Source of the DNA: Lachnospiraceae bacterium C10
GTDB lineage: Bacteria; Bacillota; Clostridia; Lachnospirales; Lachnospiraceae
NCBI GenBank assembly: GCA_900100095.1
Contig: FMTN01000027.1
Location: 1 to 41,124 of the forward strand
Direction: 5' to 3'
DNA: 41,124 nt
The position numbers were made by a program, and so were the translations under genes. Under the pieces are notes generated by a model. That model ran no database searches. It was given only the letters and a program-made list of their open reading frames with translations, and had not been told where the DNA came from. Below are positions 7,152 through 15,519 of this stretch, piece after piece; positions within the stretch are counted from its first letter, which is position 1, and each line of letters starts with the position of its first letter.

Positions 7152-9008
7152 TTATAACCTTTCCCCTTTTCGCTTCATCTGCCGCTCCATCTCACGCCGT
7201 TTTTCCTCCGAGTACAAAATGGCCGGAAGATGAACCGTAATGGTCGTTCCTTCATCCGGCTCACTCTCGGCTGTAATTCCATAACGTTGGCCAAACAACA
7301 GGCGGATCCGGTTATGGACATTGATCACGCCGACACCACTACCGTGCTTTGGCACTTTTTCATCCTCCGACAAAAGATTATCCAGCTCTTCTCCTGTCAT
7401 TCCATTTCCGTTATCCTCCACCGTAAGACAGATTTCATCCCCCTGCATCCTGCCGCGTACGACAATCTCACCGCCATCATCTTCGTCCATATCTCCGACT
7501 CCGTAATAAATTGCATTTTCAAGCAAGGGCTGAAGCACCAGTTTCACCGTAGAATATTTCCTGATTTCCCGATCGATCTCACAGCGGAACCTAAACCGGT
7601 TCTTATAACGGATACTTTGAATGCTCATGTAGCTTTCACAATGCCGGATTTCGTCATCAATACTGATGATGGTATGCCCTTTGGACAGACTGATGCGCAA
7701 TAGCCTTGCCAGCTGGGAAATCATCCGGACCGCCTCATCATTTTTACCGCCCTCAACCATCCAGGTAATGGAGTCCAGCGTATTATAGAGAAAATGAGGA
7801 TTGATCTGGGACTGCAGGGCTGCCATTTCACTTTTTCGTCGCTGATTCTGTTCCTCCACAATCTGTTTCATCAGGTGGTCGATCTCCTCATAGGATTTCT
7901 GAACCGAACGCCCGAGATAACGGATCTCTGCAGAGCCCCCGGCATAGATATTTGGTGTCTCACCTGCCTCATAGGCACGGATGGATTCGTTCAATGTAAG
8001 AATCGGAAGGGAAATTCTTCGGGCTATCATACGATTGACCAAAAGAAGCATCATAATCAAAAGCCCTCCCGCCGTCAGGATAAAGTAGCGGAACCGCTTC
8101 ATACTCGAACGGATCACGTTATCCGGGACAACCCCCACCAGCTTCCATCCGGTGTAGGAAATGGTCTTCACTCTGCTGTAACGCTTCATAGAATGAAGCA
8201 CATCACGATAGGAACCATCCACCTTGGAAGACATGTAAAGGCTGTTCTCCTTCAAAAGCCCCCGCTTAATCTGGTCCATACACGGATGATAGATCAGCTG
8301 TCCCCGGTTGTTGCACAGATAGTAATATTTCCCATCCGCATTGTCGTTGATCTGCTCCATAATTTCCTTGATCCGGCCGTAATCCATATCCACCAGAAGC
8401 ACACCGGTACTTGGTGCATCCCCATCGGTCAGATCCACCGACCGGCTCAGGGAAATCACCCAGTGATAGGGATCCGATGCATTCTGAAACAGATTCTGAA
8501 TATGCGGCATGGAAAAATGCATATTTTCAATTTCACTTGCCGCATCCATAAACCAGGGCTGCCTAGTCACATTCGGATCTTCCTTCTGATTCAGCGACGG
8601 CTCCGACATAATCAGGCTTCCCGTATTGGAATACAGGGCGATCGATACCACAGAATCCCTCGCCGACTCATATAACAAGCCCAGTTGTTGGGTCAACTGG
8701 GGATTTTTCACATCCAGAGCCTGAATCAGATTATAATTCACCGTATTGGATATATTACGCATATCCAAAAGCTCCCCCTGCAAATTGTCCACCGTCCGGT
8801 CCATCAGACTGTCCGTATCCTGCAGCGTCAGCTTCATAAGGGATTTGGAATAACTGTTAAACAATAGCAGGCCAAGGGTCACTGTGATCACAATAGTAAT
8901 CGCTGTCATGGCCATCATGATCATGGCCTGAATTCCAAAGCCCGGAACCTGCTTCATACGATAGGGAAAGAAGCGTTTTTTTATTCTCCGGAAAAAATAG
9001 TCCTTCAC
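7152..9008 (-). CDS. Sensor histidine kinase (YesM/LytS type)
   Basis: 618 residues from a GTG start that overlaps the response-regulator stop by 4 bases. Membrane segments at about 24-50 and 307-328 flank an extracellular dCache-like sensor domain. A HAMP-like linker (about 329-380) leads to the His_kinase domain, with QSQINPHFLYNTLDS and the phosphorylated His at about 405. The ATPase domain has QPLLENA (493-499), DNGNGM (532-537) and GSGVGVINVHNRI (556-568). The usual His of the N-box YHG is Tyr here. It forms a two-component pair with the adjacent AraC-type regulator. The extracellular domain may contact one or both binding proteins encoded downstream; expected targets are the mgl genes next door. 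Confidence 0.92.
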   Translation of the reverse strand: MKDYFFRRIKKRFFPYRMKQVPGFGIQAMIMMAMTAITIVITVTLGLLLFNSYSKSLMKLTLQDTDSLMDRTVDNLQGELLDMRNISNTVNYNLIQALDVKNPQLTQQLGLLYESARDSVVSIALYSNTGSLIMSEPSLNQKEDPNVTRQPWFMDAASEIENMHFSMPHIQNLFQNASDPYHWVISLSRSVDLTDGDAPSTGVLLVDMDYGRIKEIMEQINDNADGKYYYLCNNRGQLIYHPCMDQIKRGLLKENSLYMSSKVDGSYRDVLHSMKRYSRVKTISYTGWKLVGVVPDNVIRSSMKRFRYFILTAGGLLIMMLLLVNRMIARRISLPILTLNESIRAYEAGETPNIYAGGSAEIRYLGRSVQKSYEEIDHLMKQIVEEQNQRRKSEMAALQSQINPHFLYNTLDSITWMVEGGKNDEAVRMISQLARLLRISLSKGHTIISIDDEIRHCESYMSIQSIRYKNRFRFRCEIDREIRKYSTVKLVLQPLLENAIYYGVGDMDEDDGGEIVVRGRMQGDEICLTVEDNGNGMTGEELDNLLSEDEKVPKHGSGVGVINVHNRIRLLFGQRYGITAESEPDEGTTITVHLPAILYSEEKRREMERQMKRKGERL

Positions 9009-10609
9009 TGCCTCATATGCTCCGTTCTGTATTTTGAAGGAGATACCCCGAATTGCTTTTTAAAAACGTAACTGAAATAGTTCGCATCCGGATATCCCAC
9101 ATTTTCCGCGATCTCATAATTTTTCTCTGTTGTCTCCAGAATCCGCGCTCTCGCCTTTTCCATCCTGTATTCCGTCAGATAGGAGATAAAGGACTTCCCG
9201 GCCTCCTTCTTAAAAACAGATGAAAAATAGGAATTGGATACTCCAAGCTCTGCACACACCGTATCCAGCGACAAATCCGCTTCCTGATAGTGATTCTCCA
9301 CGTACGCCTTCGCTTTCGTGATCAGGTTCCGCGAGGAGCTGTTACGTGCTGAGCTTACTTCGTTGCGAAGTTTGCCTGCCAGGGTATAGACCCAGGTGAA
9401 AAGCTCCGTCTCATCCATCTCCGGTACTTCCCGGTAAGGGTCCGCCAAAGCTCCCTTATACTCTTCAAAAACCAGACCATTGTTCGAACAGTACCGGTGA
9501 AATCCCTTGACCAGTTCCATCGCAGACAAACGGTACTGATCCACCGTATGTGCATGGCGGTGGAGAAGCGTAACCTCCTTCTTCACTGCCTCTGCAAGAT
9601 CTTCTTCCCGTCCCATGCGAATCACCTTTAAAAGCTCGTGCCATCCGTCCTCTTCCACCTCCGGCATCTTCAGGTTCTCCTGAGGGATAACCTCTGCGAT
9701 ATTAATGGCTCTTCCCGTTCCGTAAAGAACCCGATAGGATACCGCTTCCCGCGCCCCCTCATAGGACGCACCAAGATTTACAATATCATCTACACTCTGA
9801 CCGATACCGGCCGTAACTGTCGCTCCGATGATGCGGTCCGCCCAACGACAGAACCGGTCACATTCATCCGTCAAGGCAGTAATCTGCTCTCCTGCAGGCA
9901 ACTGAAGAATCAGAACCGTATTCCCCTGATAGACAAAACAGTGTCCGCTGTAATGTTCCATCACCCGTTCTTTGATCTGTTGTTGCACAGACATATTAAG
10001 CAACAGCGGTGACATTCCTTCCGGAACCCGGTGAGATGAGGTATGAAATACCACGCTGCAGAGCAGGGGACCGGACAGGTCGATCCGGTAATCCACCAGA
10101 TATCTGGACAGATCCTTCTCTCGGATTCTGCCCTCCAGCAAGGAAACAAAGAAGTTTACCTGCAACATGGGGAGGGACTCCATATAATAATCCTGAAGCT
10201 TTTGCACATTCAGCTTGTCTTCTCTCTCCTGATCAAGCGATGTACGCAGCCTTTTTAACGCCTCCGTCAGCTCGCTGGCATTCAGCGGCTTGAGCAGATA
10301 CTCCCGAATCTCAAGATGCAGCGCCTCTCTCGCATATTCAAACTCGTCAAAACCGGTGAACAGCAGGGTTCGAATCATCGGATAATCCTTCTTCAACTGA
10401 CGGGATAACTCCAACCCGTCCATATAAGGCATCTTAATGTCAGTGAAGACCACATCCGGTTGCTCCTTCTCCACCATTTCCAGTGCCTTCACCCCGTTAC
10501 CGGCACTTCCGATCACACGAAATCCCAGCGGTTCCCAGTTGATCTTATGCAAAATCACGTCGATGACTTCGCTTTCGTCATCCACTAATAAAACCTTGTA
10601 TAATTCCAT
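9005..10609 (-). CDS. YesN-type response regulator with AraC DNA-binding domain
   Basis: 534 residues. The N-terminal receiver domain has the acidic pair D10-D11, phospho-acceptor D57 in VVFTDIKMP, the T/G switch residues in LLFTGFDEFEY, and Lys in LLKP. The middle 300 residues are a long linker/sensor region without a named domain. The C-terminal 105 residues carry two helix-turn-helix units of the AraC family (LSLDTVCAELGVSNSYFSSV and, later, NYEIAENVGYPDANYFSYVF). It has its own promoter and a GGGG ribosome site 7 bases upstream of ATG 10609. The neighbouring mglB promoter with repeated TTGTGCA boxes is the most likely target; this is inference. Confidence 0.92.
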   Translation of the reverse strand: MELYKVLLVDDESEVIDVILHKINWEPLGFRVIGSAGNGVKALEMVEKEQPDVVFTDIKMPYMDGLELSRQLKKDYPMIRTLLFTGFDEFEYAREALHLEIREYLLKPLNASELTEALKRLRTSLDQEREDKLNVQKLQDYYMESLPMLQVNFFVSLLEGRIREKDLSRYLVDYRIDLSGPLLCSVVFHTSSHRVPEGMSPLLLNMSVQQQIKERVMEHYSGHCFVYQGNTVLILQLPAGEQITALTDECDRFCRWADRIIGATVTAGIGQSVDDIVNLGASYEGAREAVSYRVLYGTGRAINIAEVIPQENLKMPEVEEDGWHELLKVIRMGREEDLAEAVKKEVTLLHRHAHTVDQYRLSAMELVKGFHRYCSNNGLVFEEYKGALADPYREVPEMDETELFTWVYTLAGKLRNEVSSARNSSSRNLITKAKAYVENHYQEADLSLDTVCAELGVSNSYFSSVFKKEAGKSFISYLTEYRMEKARARILETTEKNYEIAENVGYPDANYFSYVFKKQFGVSPSKYRTEHMRQ

Positions 10610-10626
10610 TGTTTCACCCCTCTTTT

Positions 10627-10655
10627 CTTATAACACGGTCTTAATTATAACACAA
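10627..10655 (-). promoter_or_regulatory. Promoter of the response-regulator / kinase / binding-protein operon
   Basis: TTGTGT (10650-10655) and TATAAG (10627-10632) on the minus strand with exactly 17 bases between them, 18 bases upstream of the response-regulator ATG. It makes the sensory operon separable from the upstream mgl transcript. Confidence 0.6.
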
Positions 10656-10683
10656 AAGAGGAGAGCCCCTGTAGGGACCCTCC
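10655..10683 (-). terminator. Terminator after mglC
   Basis: On the minus strand a 10-bp stem with two wobbles (GGAGGGTCCC and GGGGCTCTCC, TACA loop) is followed by TCTTTTGTG. The T-run is interrupted, so readthrough into the regulator operon is possible. Confidence 0.5.
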
Positions 10684-10707
10684 GATTATCGAGGCGTAAA
10701 AATGATA

Positions 10708-12357
10708 TTATTTCTTCTGTACATACTTGAGGCAGTCAAGGGTAACAGCCGCAAGAATAATGATACCTTCAAAGATGAACTGAAGGTTTGTATCAATGCC
10801 AAGAATGGTCAAAGAATAGGTCAGTGCTGTAAAGATGGAAACACCTACAACAACACCGGAGATCTTACCGATACCACCGGTAAAGGAAACGCCACCTACT
10901 ACGCAGGCTGCAATGGCATCCATATCCCAGCCCTGTCCATAAGCAGCAGAACCGGAACCAACCATTCTCATACACTCCAGCCAGGAACCAAATCCGTACA
11001 TGATACCGGCTAATACAAAGGCACCCATCGTAACCTTGAATACGGAAATACCGGATACGGATGCTGCTTCCGGATTACCGCCGACTGCATAGAGATTCTT
11101 ACCGAAACGTGTCTTGTTCCAGATAAACCAGATTACTGCAATGGCGATTACAGCCCAGATGATGATCGTCGGGAATCCGTTGATCTTCGGAATAAAGATC
11201 ATTGGAATGCTCGGCTCAATGGCTCCGAAGGATACACCCTTTGTCGCATAGGTTACAAGACCAAAGATGATCAGCATGTTTGCCATGGTGGAGATGAACG
11301 GATGCATCTTAAACCTTGCCATGAAAAATCCTGCAATGGATGCAAAACAGGTTGTCAGCATGGTGGTAACCACAAGGGCAAGAATCGCTCTTACCGCATT
11401 CGGTAAACCGGTAAAGTCAAAGATCAATCCGAAGACACCACCGGTGTTCACACCCTGATGCATGATGATGGTGGATGTTACCATGCCCATACCAACCATT
11501 CGGCCAACGGAAAGGTCGGTACCTGTCAAAAGAATCAGTCCTGCAACACCTAACGCCAGGAACATACGAGGCGATGCCTGCTGCAGAATATTCAATACGT
11601 TCGTCAGTGTCAACAGGGACGTGTGCTTTACCATCGGTGTGATAATGCAAAGTCCGATGAAGATCAGAACAATGACAATGTAGAGACCGTTCTTATACAG
11701 GAAGTTGGACAATTTAAAGTTATATTGATAATTCTCCCAGCTCTGTACTCTCTTCTCTGCAAAAGAGAAATGTGACATGGTAAGAAGATCGATCAGATGA
11801 TATCTGTGTGCAAAAGCTTCATGCTTACGATCTTTGATCATTGCCAGTCTTGCATCCCGGCTCATCTTCGCATCGAAGAGTTTATTCTTATAAACGTACT
11901 TCTCATCCTTTAATTCCTGCTTGTCGGAAAGATTGCGAATGCTCTTTGCATAATCCTCCTTGATGGTCGCAACTGCTTTCTCGTATTCTGCAAGGGCAAG
12001 GGTCTTCTCCTCCCTGCAGCTCTCTACAACTCTGTTGTAATAATCCTTGTCATAGTGAACATCCAGATAACGCTTCGCTTCACCAATCAACGCATCGATC
12101 TTCCCCTTGTTTTGAGCCTCCACACGTTTTGCTTCTTCAATCTGGCGCTTATCCTCTTCCACCAGTTTGGCACGTTCTGCCTTTGTATAATTTTTATCTT
12201 CTTTTACAATTCCGATATGATTCCGGAGATATACTATTTTCTCTGTACCATCAGCGCGAAGTCCATCAATTTTCTTCTGGATTTCAGCCACGTGCGCATC
12301 GATCGGTGCCAGCAGCCTGCTTTCCTCTTCCGCTGAAAGAATTACATTGTTCGCCAT
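10708..12357 (-). CDS. mglC: Galactose/methyl-galactoside ABC transporter permease MglC with a long N-terminal coiled-coil extension
   Basis: 549 residues against about 336 for E. coli MglC. Residues 1-212 are soluble, highly charged and helical with no signal peptide; they look like coiled coil. From about 222 onwards the protein follows MglC closely: GVAGLILLTGTDLSVGR, WNKTRFGKNLYAVGGNPEAA, AIAACVVGGVSFTGG and a C-terminal LDCLKYVQKK, with about ten membrane segments. It forms the inner-membrane channel for MglA and MglB. The extension would be cytoplasmic given the usual permease topology. Start ATG 12357 has GGAGG upstream, and the extension is in frame with no plausible later start just before the first membrane segment. 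The gene lies 15 bases after mglA. Confidence 0.9.
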   Translation of the reverse strand: MANNVILSAEEESRLLAPIDAHVAEIQKKIDGLRADGTEKIVYLRNHIGIVKEDKNYTKAERAKLVEEDKRQIEEAKRVEAQNKGKIDALIGEAKRYLDVHYDKDYYNRVVESCREEKTLALAEYEKAVATIKEDYAKSIRNLSDKQELKDEKYVYKNKLFDAKMSRDARLAMIKDRKHEAFAHRYHLIDLLTMSHFSFAEKRVQSWENYQYNFKLSNFLYKNGLYIVIVLIFIGLCIITPMVKHTSLLTLTNVLNILQQASPRMFLALGVAGLILLTGTDLSVGRMVGMGMVTSTIIMHQGVNTGGVFGLIFDFTGLPNAVRAILALVVTTMLTTCFASIAGFFMARFKMHPFISTMANMLIIFGLVTYATKGVSFGAIEPSIPMIFIPKINGFPTIIIWAVIAIAVIWFIWNKTRFGKNLYAVGGNPEAASVSGISVFKVTMGAFVLAGIMYGFGSWLECMRMVGSGSAAYGQGWDMDAIAACVVGGVSFTGGIGKISGVVVGVSIFTALTYSLTILGIDTNLQFIFEGIIILAAVTLDCLKYVQKK

Positions 12358-12372
12358 ATCCTTACTCCTCCA

Positions 12373-13884
12373 TTACAGATATTTCGCACTGAGCCTTAAC
12401 AGCTCCTCCTGATTGGTATCCTTGGTATTCACAATGCCCGACAGGCGTCCATTGGACATAACACCGATCCGGTTTGTAATTCCAAGAATTTCCGGCATTT
12501 CGGAAGAAACAACAATGATCGTCTTTCCCTGTTTTGCCATCTGGATAATCAGTTCATAAATCTCGTATTTTGCCCCTACATCAATGCCTCGTGTCGGATC
12601 GTCCATCATGAACACATTCGGCGAACGCTCCAGCCACTTACCGAAGATGACTTTCTGCTGGTTTCCACCGGACAGACTGGAAATCATGTCATCCGGTCCC
12701 ATACATTTGGTGTGCATCACACGGATTTCATCCGATGTTGCTTTTGTCATCTGATCCTTCGATAAGGCGATGCCTGATTTATAATGGCTTAGATTTGCAA
12801 TGGTGGTATTGAAGGTCAAATCCCCCTTAAGGAACAGTCCATTCGCCTTACGTTCCTCCGTGATCATGGCGAATCCATGCTCCATCGCCTCCTTCGGCGA
12901 AGTAAAATTCATGAGCTTTCCGTTGTAATATACACGGCCCGCAGCTCTGGTTCTTACACCGAAGATCGTCTCCAACAGTTCTGTTCTTCCGGCTCCCACC
13001 AGACCATACAGACCGAAGATCTCACCTTTTCTTACATCAAAATTGATATCCTTCAAATGCGGCTCAAACTTTGTCGACAGATGCTGTACAGACAGAACCA
13101 CATCTCCCGGCACATTGTCCACAGGCGGGAAACGGTTCTCAAGAGAACGTCCTACCATAGCGGAAATCAGTTCATTCATATCCGTATCTTTACAGTCCTT
13201 GGTCATAACCAGACTTCCATCACGAAGTACCGATACCTGATCGCAAATATCAAAGATTTCGTCCATCTTGTGTGAGATGTAGATCAATGAAATACCCTGA
13301 TCTCTCAGCTGTCTCATCATCTTAAAAAGCTTTGCAACTTCCGGTGCAGTCAGAGACGATGTCGGCTCATCTAAAACAATGATCTTGGAATGGTAGGAAA
13401 TTGCCTTTGCAATCTCACACATCTGTCTCTGGGATACCGACATGTGCTTCATCGGTTGTGTCAGATTCACGGTGATGCCAAGTTTTCTAAAAAGATCAGA
13501 TGCTTCCATCTTCATCCTGGCTTCATCAATGATGCCCATAGAATTTACCGGATAACGGCCAAGGAACAGATTATCCACAACACTTCGCTCAAGACACTGG
13601 TTCAACTCCTGGTGTACCATTGCCACCCCGTTCTCCAGGGCGTCCTTTGGTCCTGCAAAATTCACTTCTTTACCGTCTAATGTAATGGTACCTTCATCCC
13701 TTTGATAGGTACCGAACAGGCACTTCATCATTGTGGATTTACCGGCTCCATTCTCACCCATCAAGCCCATGATTGATCCGCGTTTCACATCCAGATGGAT
13801 ACGGTTTAACACTCTGTTTCGGCCGAAGGACTTACTCATACCGTCAATGGACAAGATGATGGAATCTTTTCTATCTTCTGCCAT
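12373..13884 (-). CDS. mglA: Galactose/methyl-galactoside ABC transporter ATP-binding protein MglA
   Basis: 503 residues with two ABC domains. The first has Walker A GENGAGKST (43-51), a VSQRQ signature and VLDEPTSSL. The second has the degenerate GLVGAGRTEL P-loop usual for this family, then LSGGNQQKV and MMDDPTRGIDVG. This matches the sugar-import ATPases MglA/RbsA/XylG (about 500 residues). It hydrolyses ATP to drive uptake through MglC. A GGGAG site lies 8 bases upstream of the ATG. It is separated from mglB by a strong terminator hairpin, so its transcription depends on readthrough. Confidence 0.95.
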   Translation of the reverse strand: MAEDRKDSIILSIDGMSKSFGRNRVLNRIHLDVKRGSIMGLMGENGAGKSTMMKCLFGTYQRDEGTITLDGKEVNFAGPKDALENGVAMVHQELNQCLERSVVDNLFLGRYPVNSMGIIDEARMKMEASDLFRKLGITVNLTQPMKHMSVSQRQMCEIAKAISYHSKIIVLDEPTSSLTAPEVAKLFKMMRQLRDQGISLIYISHKMDEIFDICDQVSVLRDGSLVMTKDCKDTDMNELISAMVGRSLENRFPPVDNVPGDVVLSVQHLSTKFEPHLKDINFDVRKGEIFGLYGLVGAGRTELLETIFGVRTRAAGRVYYNGKLMNFTSPKEAMEHGFAMITEERKANGLFLKGDLTFNTTIANLSHYKSGIALSKDQMTKATSDEIRVMHTKCMGPDDMISSLSGGNQQKVIFGKWLERSPNVFMMDDPTRGIDVGAKYEIYELIIQMAKQGKTIIVVSSEMPEILGITNRIGVMSNGRLSGIVNTKDTNQEELLRLSAKYL

Positions 13885-13925
13885 ATATAAAACTCCCTTA
13901 CTTTTGAAGACGTTACTCTTCCTCT

Positions 13926-13964
13926 AAAAAAGAGGGACGGTCAGAACTACTCTGAGCGTCCCTC
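13926..13964 (-). terminator. Intercistronic terminator between mglB and mglA
   Basis: On the minus strand GAGGGACG/CGTCCCTC with inner TCAGA/TCTGA forms a long hairpin followed by TTTTTTAG. It lies 12 bases past the mglB stop. A partial terminator here would make much more binding protein than ATPase and permease. Confidence 0.8.
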
Positions 13965-13975
13965 CCTCCTGAAAC

Positions 13976-15262
13976 TTACTGATTAAGAATTGATGTATAT
14001 GATGCTGCGTTGTCGGTCTTAACCATGTTGATTGCGAATGCATCATAAGCACCCGGGTTACCAAGTCTGTTTGTGATATTAGACTCTGTCTGTCCGTCAC
14101 CACCGATGTACTCAACATCCAGGTTCATAAGATCATCATACTTCTCAAGAAGCGGCTGATAGGTAGAACCCAGGAAGTTGTCACCTGCATTGTAGATGTC
14201 AAGCCATACCTTCTTCTTATCACTCTTAAGCTGCTTATTTACCTTGTCGTAAGGCTTTGTTGAATCTGTGAAATCTTTATAATTATCTGCTGTTACTGCA
14301 ATGTTCAAAGCGTAGTAGCTTCTCTCATCTGCGTTGTAAGCGTAATCTTCTCCCTCTTTCAGCTGGTTGCCTGCGTCATCGGCTGTACCGATTCCTGTAT
14401 CGATATCCACACCGTCCAATGCGTTACGAAGAACACGGAGTGTCAGGTAAGCCTGTACGTCTGCATGCTGAGAAATTGTTCCGCTGTAGCCTTCTGCAAT
14501 GGCTGCTACCGCATCACTGTTTGCATCGTATCCGAAGGTTGGAACTTTGTTGTCCTTTGCCCATGCATTGAACATTGACATTCCCATACCATCGTTGTTG
14601 GATACAACAATATCGATCTGATCACCGAAGGATGAAGACCAGGTTCCGATTGCATTTCCGGCTGTAGCAGCATCCCATGTAGCACCTGCGGAGTTCTTCA
14701 TCTCCTGGGAAGCAAGCTCACGAATGGTGTAGCTGGTTCCGTCCACATCAACCTTTGCATCCTGAACAACCTTTGCAGATCCGTCTGTATTGGTTCCTGC
14801 CGGCTCGGAATCGGTATTTCCATCCTTGTCTACTGCTGTTCCCAGAGCCTTACGTACACCCCTTGTACGAGCGATGGAATCGTTATGTCCGATATCACCG
14901 ATTGCCAATACATAACCGATGGTTCCGTCCCCGTTACGGTCCATCTCTTTTGCATGAGCCTTGATGTAATCCATAACCATGGTTCCCTGTAACTCAGCAC
15001 CCTGGTTGGCATCGAATCCTACATAGTAGGTCTTGTCGTTGTAGTTCAAGGCTGACATGTCCAGTTCACCGGTGGAACTGTTGGATGGCTGGCGGTTGAA
15101 CCAGACAAGCGGCTTCTTGGAATTCTCACTGCCGGAATTCGTAGACTCGACAGTCTTCTTCTCCCCACCCTTGGAAGCATTCTTGTCTGCTGTCACACCG
15201 CATCCAAACATGGATACTGTCATTGCAGCTACTGCCATCAATGTAATTAAACGTTTCTTCAT
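13976..15262 (-). CDS. mglB: MglB-like galactose/glucose-binding lipoprotein, apparently circularly permuted
   Basis: 428 residues with a signal and lipobox-like FGC. Residue numbers count from the TTG two codons upstream. After a Ser/Lys-rich linker the mature part begins where mid-lobe-1 of E. coli MglB lies: PLVWFNRQPS (53-62), YYVGFDANQG, Ca-loop DRNGDGTIGY (110-119), GHNDSIART, ATWDAAT, VVSNND (221-226), FGYDAN. It then ends with residues 352-430 that match the missing MglB N terminus: KVWLDIYNAGDNF (IGVTIYKYDDNF in MglB), LDVEYIGGDGQ, YDAFAINMVKTDNAAS (KALAINLVDPAAAG). Sugar-contact residues equivalent to MglB D14, F16, N91, D154, R158, W183, N211 and D236 are present; N256 is not. ATG 15262 has AGGAGG 10 bases upstream. 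Confidence 0.9.
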   Translation of the reverse strand: MKKRLITLMAVAAMTVSMFGCGVTADKNASKGGEKKTVESTNSGSENSKKPLVWFNRQPSNSSTGELDMSALNYNDKTYYVGFDANQGAELQGTMVMDYIKAHAKEMDRNGDGTIGYVLAIGDIGHNDSIARTRGVRKALGTAVDKDGNTDSEPAGTNTDGSAKVVQDAKVDVDGTSYTIRELASQEMKNSAGATWDAATAGNAIGTWSSSFGDQIDIVVSNNDGMGMSMFNAWAKDNKVPTFGYDANSDAVAAIAEGYSGTISQHADVQAYLTLRVLRNALDGVDIDTGIGTADDAGNQLKEGEDYAYNADERSYYALNIAVTADNYKDFTDSTKPYDKVNKQLKSDKKKVWLDIYNAGDNFLGSTYQPLLEKYDDLMNLDVEYIGGDGQTESNITNRLGNPGAYDAFAINMVKTDNAASYTSILNQ

Positions 15263-15322
15263 TTTCAATAACCCTCCTATAAAGCTTGTGCTTTGCGACC
15301 CCTCTGTCGCTGAACTGATGTC

Positions 15323-15328
15323 ATTATA
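15323..15328 (-). promoter_or_regulatory. -10 box of the mglBAC operon
   Basis: A perfect TATAAT on the minus strand about 60 bases upstream of mglB. No recognisable -35 lies 16-18 bases further up, as expected for a promoter needing an activator such as the adjacent AraC-type response regulator. Confidence 0.55.
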
Positions 15329-15392
15329 GTTTTAACTTTCACAAATCCATATAGAATATTTTTGGGTGAAACTTGAAAATTTTACGAATTTT

Positions 15393-15450
15393 TTGTGCAC
15401 TAAGACGAATTGCACAACAGTTCTTTTTGTATTTTATATATTTTGCACAA
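15393..15450. promoter_or_regulatory. Repeated TTGTGCA boxes upstream of mglB (putative activator sites)
   Basis: TTGTGCA at 15393-15399 faces TGCACAA at 15411-15417 as a perfect inverted repeat with 11 bases between. A third TGCACAA at 15444-15450 is a direct copy of the second, exactly 33 bases (about three helical turns) away. They lie 65-127 bases upstream of the -10 box, the right zone for an activator. Confidence 0.5.
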
Positions 15451-15461
15451 ATAGAGAACAT

Positions 15462-15499
15462 AAAAAGAGCTATGAAAAGCATTTCGCTCTCATAGCTCT
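15462..15499 (-). terminator. Terminator of the YitT-family gene
   Basis: On the minus strand AGAGCTATGA/TCATAGCTCT, extended by an inner AGC/GCT, is followed by TTTTTA. It lies 20 bases past the stop. Confidence 0.85.
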
Positions 15500-15519
15500 C
15501 ATCTTCTTATTGTTATAGG

